Positions 41,507-51,605 of a stretch of 64,000 bases of DNA are shown piece after piece (within the stretch, counting starts at the first letter, position 1; each line of letters starts with the position of its first letter). The stretch spans positions 4,558,251 to 4,622,250 of the forward strand of contig OX637351.1 of assembly GCA_951799405.1 (NCBI GenBank), written 5' to 3'. A program made the translations under genes and the position numbers. Origin of the DNA: Agapetus fuscipes (taxonomy: Eukaryota > Arthropoda > Insecta > Trichoptera > Glossosomatidae). The notes below the pieces were generated by a model. The model searched no databases and was not told where the DNA came from. It saw only the letters and a program-made list of their open reading frames with translations.

Positions 41507-41774
41507 CTATATGTATTCATAATTATTGTTTTCGTTTCTAGATTTCTCATGATCGACCCCTTTATTTCTTTCTGTATTTCAAAGTCCACCATTCTCCTTC
41601 TATGTACAAGAGGTATCTCATCGGACGTCCTCACCTTGGGAATCGATTCCGATGAAGGTCTTTCGACTTCCTTTCATCGTCGCTGGAGCTGATGGACTTC
41701 CTTGAAACTGAAGTGTCTGTTCCTCGCAGTGTCTTTAAAGAAGAGAATTTCCACTTCTTGCTGATGGATGCCAT
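41507..41774 (-). CDS. Candidate 5' coding exon of SMYD4, with a one-base frame conflict
   Basis: ATG at 41774 opens MASISKKWKFSSLKTLRGTD, then SSSDDERKSKD, ending at TGA. A shifted frame then reads ERPSSESIPKVRTSDEIPLV, then HRRRMVDFEIQKEIKGSIMR, up to a strong donor (ATAG|GTAAGT at 41506). That donor leaves phase 2, which joins in frame to CTTGCAG|A-ATG at the start of the SMYD4 exon at 37337. Both halves look coding, so a one-base deletion (or sequencing error) near 41660 is likely. Alternatively translation starts at MVDFEIQ and the first frame is an upstream ORF. The match to known SMYD4 N-termini is not evident. Confidence 0.42.
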
Positions 41775-41829
41775 TTTGTGTCAGGTGAGTGGCATTATTG
41801 ATTTTCATGAATATTTAGGAAAATGAGTA

Positions 41830-42230
41830 GGTATTTTTTTAATTTTGTTCTTGATGCCGAAAGGTGTGAAGTCTATAATATATTTTTACGATTTTTGGTT
41901 CGGATACTTTTCAAATAAAACTCTACTCTTCTTTTTACTCATTTATTTTACACGTTTATATTTATTTTTACAAAGACACTTTCATTTATTTCATTACACT
42001 GGTTTTAGTTCACTGGTCGAATTTGTTTAATGTACCTATTGGTGGAGTGCACAGATAAGACTGACTAGTGCAAGCAACTTGCACCCTTTTATACTAAGAG
42101 AGTCGAATATTCTGGAAGATATTTTGGCTCGATGCTTCTCGAAGTACTTAGCCTAGAGACTTCTCTATTTACACACAATTATCAATCCTACCCACCAATA
42201 CAATAAAGAATTCCTATAACCTAAGTTCCA
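41830..42230. repeat. Possible solo-LTR-like repeat
   Basis: The phrases ttacacgtttatatttattt, GCAAGCAACTTGCACCCTTT and ttatactaagagagtcgaat resemble the 51170-51400 and 56570-56830 repeats in order and spacing. No TG..CA ends could be fixed. Confidence 0.35.
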
Positions 42231-42560
42231 AAATATTGTTTCGATTGTAGTTGGGGTTCTCTTTTAATTAAACTGCAATTATTTATTTTAGCAGAATTTA
42301 TTTATACAATTTTGTTTCACAATTTACAATAATTGATAATCTCTGCGTATATGGTATTCACGTCCAAATGTTGAATGCAACTAATTCACTGATGCCCTTT
42401 GTAGTCCGTATATATAGGTACAAAAGGGATCATTCTTGCATATTCCAGATCATTCGATCTCTCGCTCATACTAGACCGCCATTCTATGTACCTTACTACT
42501 ACCATCATACTAGTGCCAGATTGTTCTACACACTAGCGTACATGTTCAGGCGCGCGTGGG
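42231..42560. repeat. Repeat shared with 49480-49700
   Basis: The phrase gttctcttttaattaaactg and the downstream arrangement (ttatttatttwacaraatttat, then ATTCCAGAT) match 49488-49680 in part. The class is uncertain. Confidence 0.35.
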
Positions 42561-42705
42561 TACTCCTTAGTTCGTAGAGCCATCATATCTCCTGAATAAG
42601 ACAACAGTTTTCAATTGGAATAAAGAACATATTCACTTCAACAGTAATTCCATTAAACAATTCTTTCCTCGGTCTTCCTCTTCCTTTCTATCTATCAGCA
42701 TTGCC

Positions 42706-42938
42706 CGGTCCGTAGTTCAGTGGTAACACTTCTGACTCTGAATGGGAAGGTTGTGGGTTCGATTCCCGGCGGAGCACAAAAAATATACCATTTATATTTT
42801 CAAATTTGCTCTTCGCTGGGTTGAAAAATTCATAAACCTTTACCAATAACCGTTCACCAAAGGTCCATACAGCCTTACAGCAACTGGGTCTTGCTTGAGA
42901 ATTGGCGCTTTGTAGCGACGACGATCAAGCTCGTAAAA
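42706..42938 (+). mobile_element. SINE-A truncated by SINE-B
   Basis: The head is complete (CCGGTCCGTAGTTCAGTGG; GGGTTCGATTCCCGG) and the body runs to AAGCTCGTAAA, where a SINE-B head starts. Confidence 0.86.
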
Positions 42939-43135
42939 AGGTCGATAGCTCAATTGGTAGAATGCTTGCATTCCATGCCGAGAGCAAGCGTTCGATCTCA
43001 AAGGTTTACTCAGCCGTCACAATAAATGAGAGCCAGCTCCTCCGGGAGCTTGGAAACCCCCACTTCAACTGAAAGTGGTTGGTGTGAGGCTGGCCCCCTT
43101 ACATGTAAAAATAAATAGGTCCCGAATCGCGACAT
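42939..43135 (+). mobile_element. SINE-B, head and tail
   Basis: GGTCGATAGCTCAATTGGTA head, a short internal deletion, then CCCCCACTTCAACTGAAAG and AAAAATAAATAGGTCCC. Confidence 0.84.
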
Positions 43136-43137
43136 GC

Positions 43138-43185
43138 GGCCCAGAAGCAGCAAGAAGTTACACTATATGTGTAGCTTAGATGCAT
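43138..43185 (+). repeat. LINE tail (repeat F) fragment
   Basis: gcaagaagttacactatatg and tgtagcttag, the same phrase as in the LINE relic at 37.9 kb. A short family C start (reverse) follows at 43188-43225. Confidence 0.55.
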
Positions 43186-43270
43186 TATAGCATGGGTGGT
43201 CAGCCTCACACCATGCTATAAGTCGAACGTGAAATGTTGAGGTTGTTGTATGAGTTTGGGGTACCTACTC

Positions 43271-43519
43271 GCTGCCTTAGTTCTTGTTTACCGTATACGC
43301 CATTGAGAAAATTTTACATGAGCAATGTTTGCATGTGTACTGGACCAATGTGTCTTATGAGAACAATAAATTTATGTAAAAAATATTTAAAAGAACTCTC
43401 ACGTTATCGAGTTTTACGGTTTTTCTTAGCTCAGATTGTGTAGAATTTGATTTATAAGACAACTGCATGAAAAAGTCATATTTGACAAGATTGGCGTATA
43501 CGGTAAACAAGAACTGGGG
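43271..43519. mobile_element. MITE H, copy 2
   Basis: The inverted ends are CTTAGTTCTTGTTTACCGTA and TACGGTAAACAAGAACTGGG. GGGGTACCTA occurs on both outer sides, so the target duplication may lie within it. Confidence 0.83.
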
Positions 43520-43741
43520 TACCTATACTGGCTGAGATTCGGGTGCCCAGCATCCATGCAAACCGGGCCAAGGTTCCATCCATATATAATTGATCCAATA
43601 ACTCGTATCTCGTCTTTTAACACGGCCGATTTATGGTGAACCGAGTATCTCAGTTTACGACAACAGTTCGAATCGATATGGCTTCGATGAACGAACTTTT
43701 GCTTTCTATCTCATTTATTCTAAGTTGCAAAGATATGTAAC

Positions 43742-43859
43742 AACAACGACGACACCATGTTGAAAGCACCGGTTCTCATCAGATCACCGAAGTTAAGCAA
43801 CATTGGGCGCGGATGCTACCTGGATGGGTGACCGCTCAGGAACACCGCGTGTTGTTGGC
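43742..43859 (+). pseudogene. 5S rRNA-derived sequence, nearly full length
   Basis: It carries CCATGTTGAAAGCACCGGTT, GATCACCGAAGTTAAGCAAC, TTGGGCGCGGAT and TGGATGGGTGACCGCTCAGG, and ends GTGTTGTTGGC. This is the order and length of an animal 5S rRNA, including the internal control region. It is continuous with a SINE-A copy, so it is treated as a SINE module and not as a working rRNA gene. Confidence 0.85.
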
Positions 43860-44170
43860 ATTTCTTGGACCGGTCCGTAGTCCAGTGGCAACACTTCGGA
43901 CTCGTAAATGGATGGTTGTGGATTCTAATCCCGACGGAGCACAAAAATATACCATTTATATATATTTCCAAATGTGCTCTTCGCTGGGTTGAAAAAATCT
44001 TTACCAAAAACCGGTCACTGAAAATCCATCCAACAATCCATCCAACCTTACAATAACTGGGTCTTGCTTGAGAATTGGCGCTTTCTACAGCGACGAACAA
44101 GCTCGCAGAGGGCTCTTGAGGTGTGATACACACAAAAACAGCGCTCACTAAATAAATCATCCTAATTTTT
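43742..44170 (+). mobile_element. Composite 5S-tRNA SINE (5S + SINE-A), copy 1
   Basis: The 5S part is followed within a few bases by GACCGGTCCGTAGTCCAGTG (SINE-A head), the full body and tail type 1 (GGGCTCTTGAGGTGTGATAC, then CCAAATAAATCATCC-like and T-rich end). A second copy at 59291-59715 has the same junction, so the fusion predates transposition. Confidence 0.82.
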
Positions 44171-44188
44171 TTATTATTTATCAAGGAT

Positions 44189-44395
44189 TCATTATAGGTT
44201 GGTATGTGGCTGACCACCCATGCTGTAGAAAATGGTTCAATTTGCCAATGTCACCCCTGTTTCTAGGAAGGTCGGCAAGAGCTGCAGGTTCATTTGAGAT
44301 TCCGGTTTTTATATTGTAAGTCCACATGCGGCATGTTTAAACGAGAACTTATACATGTGTGAAAATGCATCTTTGCAACTTAGATTAAATTAGAT
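44189..44395 (+). repeat. Family C copy
   Basis: It starts ATTATAGGTTGGTATGTGGC and ends CTTTGCAACTTAGATTAAAT. There is a small deletion before the tail. Confidence 0.86.
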
Positions 44396-45240
44396 AAATG
44401 CAGTGCACGTTCCTGACACATTTTAAACAAACAAAAAATGCCACACTCCCATAGACAGGATGGCCATGGCATAAATTTTGATCTATTTGTAGATTGCTCA
44501 CCAAAAATTGATCGAATTACGAAACAGTCTCATACGAAGGTACCGCTGCATACTTATACTAAGGAGACAACGCGAAAAAAGCTGTTAGCCCTTTAGGAAC
44601 CAAGTGCTCATGCATTTAGGTACTTTTAGGGCCCAAAATATGGTCAATTGACCTCGACCGTGTGTGCAGGGTTTTGGATATAGGAGAAAACTCGTGACTA
44701 AAGGTACTTTACAGTCGATGTGTGATTAATTATAGGCTGGGGGTAATTAAACTAATCTTATATTTTACTGATTGATAATTACGATATAAGGTGCAGAGAT
44801 GTATATAAAATAGTTTAACTTTCGTTCATTTTTCATATACGGTCTTGCACCCATAAAATAAATTATACAGAATAAGCTCGTTTGACATATTAACAACAAT
44901 AATAACTACACATTAATAAAAAAAATTATCGGATATTATATGAACCGTTATAAGAGAACTCACAATATTCTCGATGTTTCGTTAGTAGCGTAACTAACTT
45001 CTTCAAGAGATACCCTATCTGCTTCAAGTGTTCATCCTCAGTCGTCTTGAAGAGAGGGTGTCTCCTGAAGACGTTAGCAAGTCGCTAACGAAAGGTTGAG
45101 AATAATGTATGTTTTCTTACTTGAGTAATATCCAAAAAAAAAAAACTGTGCTGTTATAATTATTGTAAATAAGCTATGCAATTTTGATAATCTGGTTAGC
45201 GATCCGGCCGTGTGAAGTCACATTATTGTTGCGTCCGGAC
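44396..45240. other. No gene; two hairpin repeat ends
   Basis: It contains a minus-strand hairpin unit at 44976-45006 and a plus-strand one at 45064-45094 facing each other, both with GTTAG/CTAAC stems. The remainder is unrecognised AT-rich DNA. Confidence 0.5.
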
Positions 45241-45400
45241 AATTTGCCAATGCCACCCCTGTTCCAGGAAAGGTCGGCAATAGTTGAAGAGTTTATGTTA
45301 ATTTGAGGTTTTGTTTTTAATTTTTAAAAGTACGCATGCAGCATTTGTAAGTGCGAACTTACACGTGTCTACTTGTGGGCATGCATTTAATATGAAGAAG
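45241..45400 (+). repeat. Family C fragment
   Basis: It runs from AATTTGCCAATGCCACCCCT to GGGCATGCATTTAATATGA, then switches directly to a hairpin-bearing segment (GAAGAAGCCCATCG). Confidence 0.75.
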
Positions 45401-45705
45401 CCCATCGTATAAATGGGCGAAACGTCCGGAAGCTCCAACTCCAGATCCCGGATAACATCACTCCAGCATCATCAGCCAGCCGTGTAAGCCTAAAACCTTT
45501 TTTTTTAAAGATTTTAAATTATGATTACGGTCGTTAGACATTTTATAGAATGGAAAAAACGGATTTTACTGACCGTGCAAAAGAGAAGAACGTTTTTCTC
45601 TACGTTTCGTCGGAGTCATATCCGACGTCCTCAGGAGGCGTGTGTCTTCTACAAAGACACTCTTTTTTTGTTTGTTTTGAATTTTAATTGTTAATATATC
45701 CTTAG

Positions 45706-45990
45706 GAAGACATCAGACACCTAACAAAAGTCACAGACATCATGGATCGTATTGCAAAACTAAAATGGCAATGGGCAGGCCATATGGCAAGACGAGATGA
45801 CAACCGATGGGCAACGAAAATCCTCAAGTGGCGACCATGGGAAGATAAAAGAAGCGTCGGCAGACCACAAAAAAGATGGTCAGATGACATTGTTCCAATC
45901 GCGGGGCGGAAATGGATTCAGAGGGCACAGGATAGAAAGGAGTGGAGAAACATGGAAGAGGCCTATATCCAGCAGTGGAAAGATGGCTAA
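45706..45990 (+). mobile_element. RTE-like LINE, 3' end of the ORF, open
   Basis: The frame reads VTDIMDRIAKLKWQWAGHMA, RRDDNRWATKILKWRPW, KRSVGRPQKRWSDD and AQDRKEWRNMEEAYIQQW, with a stop at 45990. This is the canonical C-terminus of insect endonuclease-RT elements, followed by an AGA-rich tail. It is 5' truncated. Confidence 0.85.
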
Positions 45991-46310
45991 GGAAGAAGAA
46001 GAAGAATATATCCTTGCAACTTAGATTGTATGTTATCATTATGGCAAGTGATTTGGTTTCGCTAACTTACGTCCATTTTCACAAAGTAAATCAACTATGA
46101 ATTTTCATCCAATATGTAATTATTTTTTGCGATAATACAGATTTTGCAGATTATCTATTGAAGGTATGATATTTGATTCGTACTACTTACCTCTAATTCT
46201 ATGCGGGCTTTATACATGAATGTATAATTAAAGCAAAAACGTGACCTAAAGATGGGGTCAAGCCAGGAGGTCGAAATTATACGAAAGTGAAGCATCTGAA
46301 TTTTAAAAGT

Positions 46311-46795
46311 TCGGTCGATAGCTCAATTGGTAGAGTGCTTTCATTCCATGCCGAGAGCTCGGGTTCTAATCCCACCGAGCGTGTTAGTTAAATCTAAATC
46401 TAAGCTGCAAAGATATGCATCATTTATGATTAATATTAAACGCATTCTCACAAGCAGACATGTATAAGTTCGCGCTAACACATGCCGCATGTGGACCTAC
46501 AATATAAAAACCCGAATCTCAAATGTACATACACCCTGCAACTCCTGCCGACCTTCCCTGAAGCAGGGGTGACATTGGCAAAGTGAACCACTTTCTACAG
46601 CATGGGTGGTCAGCCGCATGGCGCATACCAACCTATAAGTCAAGGAATGATTTCCCGCTTCGGTGCTTATTTCAAACCTAAAGAAAAATACCGTCTAGGT
46701 TTACTCAGCCTTCGCAAGAACTGAGTACCAGCCTCCTGGAAAGCTGGGAAAGCTTCACTTCAAGAGAAGTGGTTGGCGTAAGGTCCGCCCCCTTA
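46311..46795 (+). mobile_element. SINE-B interrupted by a family C copy
   Basis: The head (TCGATAGCTCAATTGGTAGA to TCTAATCCCACC) ends at about 46380. The body resumes at about 46647 (aatgatttcccgcttcggtg) and runs to GGCGTAAGGTCCGCCCCCTT. The 265 bp between are a complete reverse family C copy. Confidence 0.85.
46390..46645 (-). repeat. Family C copy nested in SINE-B (reverse)
   Basis: It starts aaatctaaatctaagctgca and ends accaacctataagtcaagga. It contains a 4-bp gcat insertion in GTCAGCCGCATGGCGCATAC. Confidence 0.88.
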
Positions 46796-47050
46796 ATCTA
46801 ATCTAATCTAAGTTGCAAATATATGTTAACATTGGGGATTCACATTATATGCATTTTCGCAAGCAGACACGCATGAGTTCGCGCTTAAACATGCCGCATG
46901 TGGACTTACAATATAAAAACCCAAATCTCAAATGAACATAAGCCCTGCAACTTTTGCCGACCTTCTCTGGAACAGGGGTGACACTGGCAAAGTGAACCAT
47001 TTTCTACAGCATGAGTGGTCAGCCGCATACCAACCTATAAATCAAGGAAT
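46796..47050 (-). repeat. Family C copy, full length (reverse)
   Basis: It runs from taatctaatctaatctaagt to accaacctataaatcaagga, directly after the SINE-B tail. Confidence 0.88.
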
Positions 47051-47346
47051 ATACACAAAAAATTACATTTTTTAAATTAACAAATTATGTATATGCATGG
47101 ACATTCATATTCTTAACTATGCAAAAATAGGTTACTGAATTGCATTTGTCTTTGCGAATTTATTTTTAAAATCTGTTATGGTGGTTTATTTTTTATTGCA
47201 ATAAAGTAATTTGCATGGAAAGATGTCTCTGTGGACAGTCTTCTTATGTTTGCGTAAATTCCAAAACCACAAAAAAACGAAATGCTTTACACCCTCCACA
47301 GACGTTTATCTTTGAATGTCATCATAACCACATGCACGACAACCCG

Positions 47347-47705
47347 ATAGCGCCTTTACAAACGAATTTTCAAAAGGGAGGGTTTGATTTTTTGAAGGAA
47401 TCCTGTGCGGGAGACTCCCTAGATTTCAGAGGCTCTAGGGATCTATGACACTTGTTGTAGTGCCGAAGAGATGTTTACGAGCTCTGTCTTCGCTACAAAG
47501 CGTCAACACTCAAGCAAGACCCAGTTGCTGTAAGGCTGGATGGACCTTTAGTGAACGGTCTTTGCCTATTTGCGATAGCGCCTTTATAAACGAATTTTCG
47601 AAAGGGAGGGTTTGATTTTTTGAAGGAATCCTGTGCGGGAGACTGTCTAGATTTTAGAGACTCTAGTAGGGATCTATGACACTTGTTGTAGTGCCGCAGA
47701 GCTGT
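47347..47705 (-). mobile_element. SINE-A tail in a 227-bp tandem duplication (reverse)
   Basis: The segment GATAGCGCCTTTACAAACGA to 'gtgccgaagag' at 47347-47475 recurs at 47574-47702 with a few differences. Between them lies the body part of one SINE-A (CAAGCAAGACCCAGTTGCTG to the 'gaacggtctttg' region). The duplication includes host flank, so it arose after insertion. Confidence 0.8.
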
Positions 47706-47955
47706 TGGTGATGTGGCGGTTGATGTCCTGATTTTTGTAGCAGTTTGGTTGGTAGAATACATTGAGTAATAACATAGAGGAGCATAAACTAACTTACTGC
47801 ATTGATACATACTATAGCCCACATTTGTCTCACTCCTGTGAAATGTTGCAGTGGTGTAGTTATACGAAATAAGGCCATTTTGTACAAATACATTTTGTTG
47901 TTCGACACCCAATTATAACATATGCCAAATTGTCTTAAAATAATGCCTTGATCCT

Positions 47956-48180
47956 TTGAAAGTCGTCAATTTTAGCGATCATAATATTTATAACGCGTGT
48001 TATCTGTCAACTCTAGCTATGTTCCGACTGGTTCAGCAAACATTATTATTCGCAATAGTACTAATTACTAACTTTCATGAAACATTTTTACATTCGCCCG
48101 TTTTTTTTTGTACATACGGAAATGCAACTATGAAGTTCTTTGTTCTCTTTTTAACCAATGCCCATTTTTGTAAGTAAGTT
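47956..48180 (+). repeat. Dispersed repeat, partner of 21240-21535
   Basis: The shared end is ACATACGGAAATGCAACTAT and ttctctttttaaccaatgcc. The two copies are clearly related over roughly 200 bp. The class is unknown. Confidence 0.6.
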
Positions 48181-48246
48181 GGATCAGATATAATATAATG
48201 CCCATTTTCGTTAAGATTATTTTCAAGTACACAGATAACATGAGTC

Positions 48247-48505
48247 AATCTATAATCCATCTATAATCTAAGTTGCAAGGATATATTAACATTTAAAGCT
48301 TTCAAATGCATGCCCACAAACAAACACGTGTAGTTCGCGCTTACAAATACTGAATTTGTACTTACAAATAAAATCCAAACCTCAAATGAACATAAGCCCT
48401 ACAACTTTTGCCGACCTTCCCTGACACAGGGGTGACATTGGCAAAGTGAACCATTTTTTACAGTATGTGTGGTCAGCCTCATACCTACCTATAAGTCAAG
48501 GAATG
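48247..48505 (-). repeat. Family C copy, full length (reverse)
   Basis: It runs from ctataatctaagttgcaagg to acctacctataagtcaagga. Confidence 0.88.
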
Positions 48506-48954
48506 GTTTGCAGTAGTGCAAGAATGCCACATTTTAATGAGCGTATATACTGCGCTCTCGTCTCAAGGTCTAGTAAGCAAATCCTTTGATATTTCTGTGT
48601 AAAGCTCCGCAACAATGGGAGGTCTTGCTATTGTGGGGCAGTTCAGGGGTCAGGGCGCGCTATTTTATATTTAAATTTGACAATGAATACAAATTTTGCG
48701 GCCTTCACCATGTAGGCTCTGCTGCTCAGGCTTTCCTGTCGTGAGATGCCACACATGGAATAAATATTGCTTTGATGCTGTGTGGCGTGTACCAGAAGGG
48801 CATGGGCGTATCTTTTAGCTAGTTTGAGCAGTCTACTAAGGTCTGGTATTTTCAACGTTAGCATAGCGACTTTATAAAGAGTGAAAAGGACGCACTTATG
48901 TCAATCGTGTGGGTAGATTTTTTTATCAGTTTAAAGTCACGTATGCTATCGTTG

Positions 48955-49200
48955 AAGACACCGGGCCTAAATGGAGGCGCCTCAAACATTCGAGGAAAAA
49001 ATTGCGCTACATTCTAAATAAGCTTCAACTGTCGCTTCGACAGAACAGAACGGGTTTCCATCAGGCTGGTCCATCCTGCTGGAACAATCTACCTCTGGAG
49101 TTGAGAACAGAGACCAGTGTTGGCGGTTTCAGGAAGTTGCTGAAGACAAAAGCGTCCTTATGGTGGCTAGTGCCACTAAAAAAATGTAAAGTTGGCCTAT
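48955..49200 (+). mobile_element. LINE RT C-terminal relic
   Basis: The frame includes QNRTGFHQAGPSCWNNLPLE and LRTETSVGGFRKLLKTKASL, the terminal RT pattern of CR1/Jockey-like LINEs. It ends near an AGATT-type run. Confidence 0.68.
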
Positions 49201-49829
49201 TTTTATTGATTAATCTAATTTAATCTAATCTAAGTTGTAGAGATCACCGTCACCCTGTGCAAAACGAAGAGTGCGTCATCTGCCATCTATTTGGTAAGTC
49301 AATTAAGTAAATAGCAACATTTGCCACACGGGTTGGTGAATAACTATTGATCACTGGGATTACTGCATTTCATCCCTACCCACCAGCCCACCATTGATTC
49401 CCGTATCTCATTTCCCTATCCAACATTGATACAAGTTCTTCTTATATTAGGTGCAATGTATTGTCATGATTGTACTATGGTTCTTTTTAATTAAACTACG
49501 ATTTATTTATTTAACAAAATTTATTGTGCACAATAACGGCTTACAATGTACCGATTACTTTTCTGGCTCTGCTTATATCGACTGCGCGTCACAATGTTTC
49601 AAGCGTCGCTGGCTTTCCGCACCATTGCGGCTCGTATTTATACAGTTCACATGGACGTTTCTCGTGTATTCCAGATTCTTCCATAGTCGATTGTTCCACA
49701 CACATACTACCCAGCGTGCTTAGGGGCACGTACTAATACTCCTATCATGGATTATACCAGAGCCAGATTGTTCGACACAAACTAGCGTGCTTAGGCTTAC
49801 GTACGAACCCATACGATCGTAACAATCTT

Positions 49830-50446
49830 CTTCTTCTTTTGGCGCCACTTCTATCGAAGATCGGCGATCATCATGGCTATTTTGACTTTGATGCTGCGGC
49901 TCGAAACAGGGACTTGGTGCTTCTGCCGAACCACTATCGCATGTTTTTCAGCCACGATGTCCTTTGGCTTTCCTGAGATCTTCTACCCTCAATCTTATCC
50001 TGTATGATAACGCACGTTTAATAATAAAGAGCAATAACTCAAAAAATAAGAATGTTGGGAAATCACGTTTTAAGTTCAGACAACCAGTACAACTTGTATG
50101 GGATGAAAAAGGCGGCCGATGTTTTATCTCGGTCGTATTCGTCCAAATTGAACGGCTGTCGCATTCTACCTATTCTTCTCGCATTGTTCTTGCGTTTTAT
50201 TACAAAATCTCGATTTTCCCAATTTTCCCTCTTTATTATTAAGCGTGCGATAAGATGAATGAGACGGTACTTCTCATTTCTCAAAATGTGACCAAAGTAC
50301 ATGAGCTTTCTCTGCTTAATGGTTGGCAGGAGTTCCTTTGTCGTGCGCATTCGTTGGAGGACTTCTTCATTGTTGACTCGATCACGCCAAGAGATCCGAA
50401 GCATTTTTCGGTAGAGACACTGGTCCAAATTTAAATGACCAAGCAA
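49830..50446 (-). mobile_element. RTE-like LINE 3' relic split by MITE G
   Basis: Minus strand, right part: YRKMLRISWRDRVNNEEVLQ, then RKLMYFGHILRNEKYRLI. The left part, beyond the MITE, continues with QDKIEGRRS and, in a shifted frame, WFGRSTKSLFRAAAS and MMIADLR. This is the usual order GHILR..GKIEGRRS..DLFRxAxxR..MxAxLR, so the two parts were one element before the insertion. Confidence 0.78.
50011..50249 (-). mobile_element. MITE G, copy 2, inside the LINE relic
   Basis: The ends are CGCACGTTTAATAATAAAGA and CTTTATTATTAAGCGTGCG, with ATAA on both sides (50007-50010 and 50250-50253) as a 4-bp target duplication. Its interior runs opposite to copy 1. Confidence 0.83.
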
Positions 50447-51160
50447 TTAAAATAATATACCTACCAAGAATATTAATCTTTTTGTCTTTGGTACATTTTG
50501 TTGGGTTGGTATTGCATTTCTGACAGACGCCTCAGGCATGTAAAAACCAACTTCCTTCTCTCTTGAACGTCGCACTGGTAACTTGTCTCAACCTGTTCAT
50601 CTAATTTTATTCACGTAATCCTTTGTAAAAACTCCTTGTAATCTTTATGGAATAAAGGCCAATTAAATTGTTTAACTAAACTACATCTTTCAAGTCATCT
50701 CACATCCCGCATCATCGAAATTAAAGTCAGCGCCGAACATCAATATTTCAACAAAAAGTCCGACCAGACACATCTCGAACGCTTTGATTCGTCTCTCCAG
50801 TGCCTGCGTGAGCGTCCATCCCTCCATACCACATAGAGAATATTTTTCTTTAAAACTTGCTACGGTTTTTCCCTTTTGGTACGGTTATGCATCTGAAAGT
50901 AGAATACACAGGTTTGATATGAGAGTGTGCGAAATGGTAAATGCTACATCGTGTAGCAAGTACCGGAAACGTCTGGCAGGGCAAAAGTGCAGTCGAGGCG
51001 CATGCGTCCTCGCTTAGGACAAACTGCGCAATAAATTCGCATTAAAAACACCATTCTTGTGAAATCACTGGAGCCGTGTAGTCCCGCCAGATATTTTCAC
51101 GTTAACGTAGGTACATCGTTAGTAGGTTTACTAAATATTGTTGTGTTTTTAGGTTTCAAA
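50447..51160. other. No gene seen
   Basis: There are short open frames only; the phrases around 50700-50830 (GAACATCAATATTTCAACAA and CGTCTCTCCAGTGCCTGCGT) may belong to the neighbouring LINE, but no protein pattern is clear. Confidence 0.4.
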
Positions 51161-51164
51161 TTAA

Positions 51165-51500
51165 AAAAAAACTGGTCTTCTGTATAGGATATTTATTTTA
51201 CACTTCGATTTATTTAACAATTTATATTTTATGGTGTAGCAATTTACATTTATTTTACAGTTGGTGTTCAGTTACACTGTCTTTCTTGTTCAAAAGCAGA
51301 CCGTCGTATATAGACTGACTCCTGCAAGCAGTTTGCAGCTTTTTATACCCCAAAGATAGTAGTTACTAGAAGCCAATTTTGCTGGAACCTTCCAGAACTT
51401 GAATACTTAATAAACTTATAAATTTGAATACCTCTTTACCCTAGGTATTTACAATAATTAATCCTAATGACACACCTAACTACCTAAATACCTATTAGCA
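51165..51500 (-). repeat. Repeat J, copy 1 (possible solo LTR)
   Basis: Shared with 56565-56950: atttaacaatttatatttta, GCAATTTACATTTATTT, CAAAGATAGTAGTTACTAGA and AGCCAATTTTGCTGGAACCT. The length and the lack of coding or tRNA-like head suggest an LTR fragment; ends are not defined. Confidence 0.55.
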
Positions 51501-51530
51501 TTTGCTATTTACATAACAATATTCACACTG

Positions 51531-51605
51531 GTCCGTAGTCTAGTGGTTAACACTTTGGTAATCGCGTTTGGAAGGTAGTGGGTTCGAATCCCGGCAGAGC
51601 ACAGA
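51531..51605 (+). mobile_element. SINE-A head only
   Basis: CTGGTCCGTAGTCTAGTGGT and GGGTTCGAATCCCGGCAGAG. It is truncated after gagcacag. Confidence 0.82.

Noticed and set aside
43742..43859. A functional 5S rRNA gene.
   Set aside because: It has substitutions in conserved positions, no terminator run of T directly after the gene end, and is fused to a SINE head in the same way as the second copy.
45742..46039. Host gene encoding a basic protein (MDRIAKLKWQWAGHMARRDD).
   Set aside because: This is the conserved C-terminus of a non-LTR retrotransposon protein.
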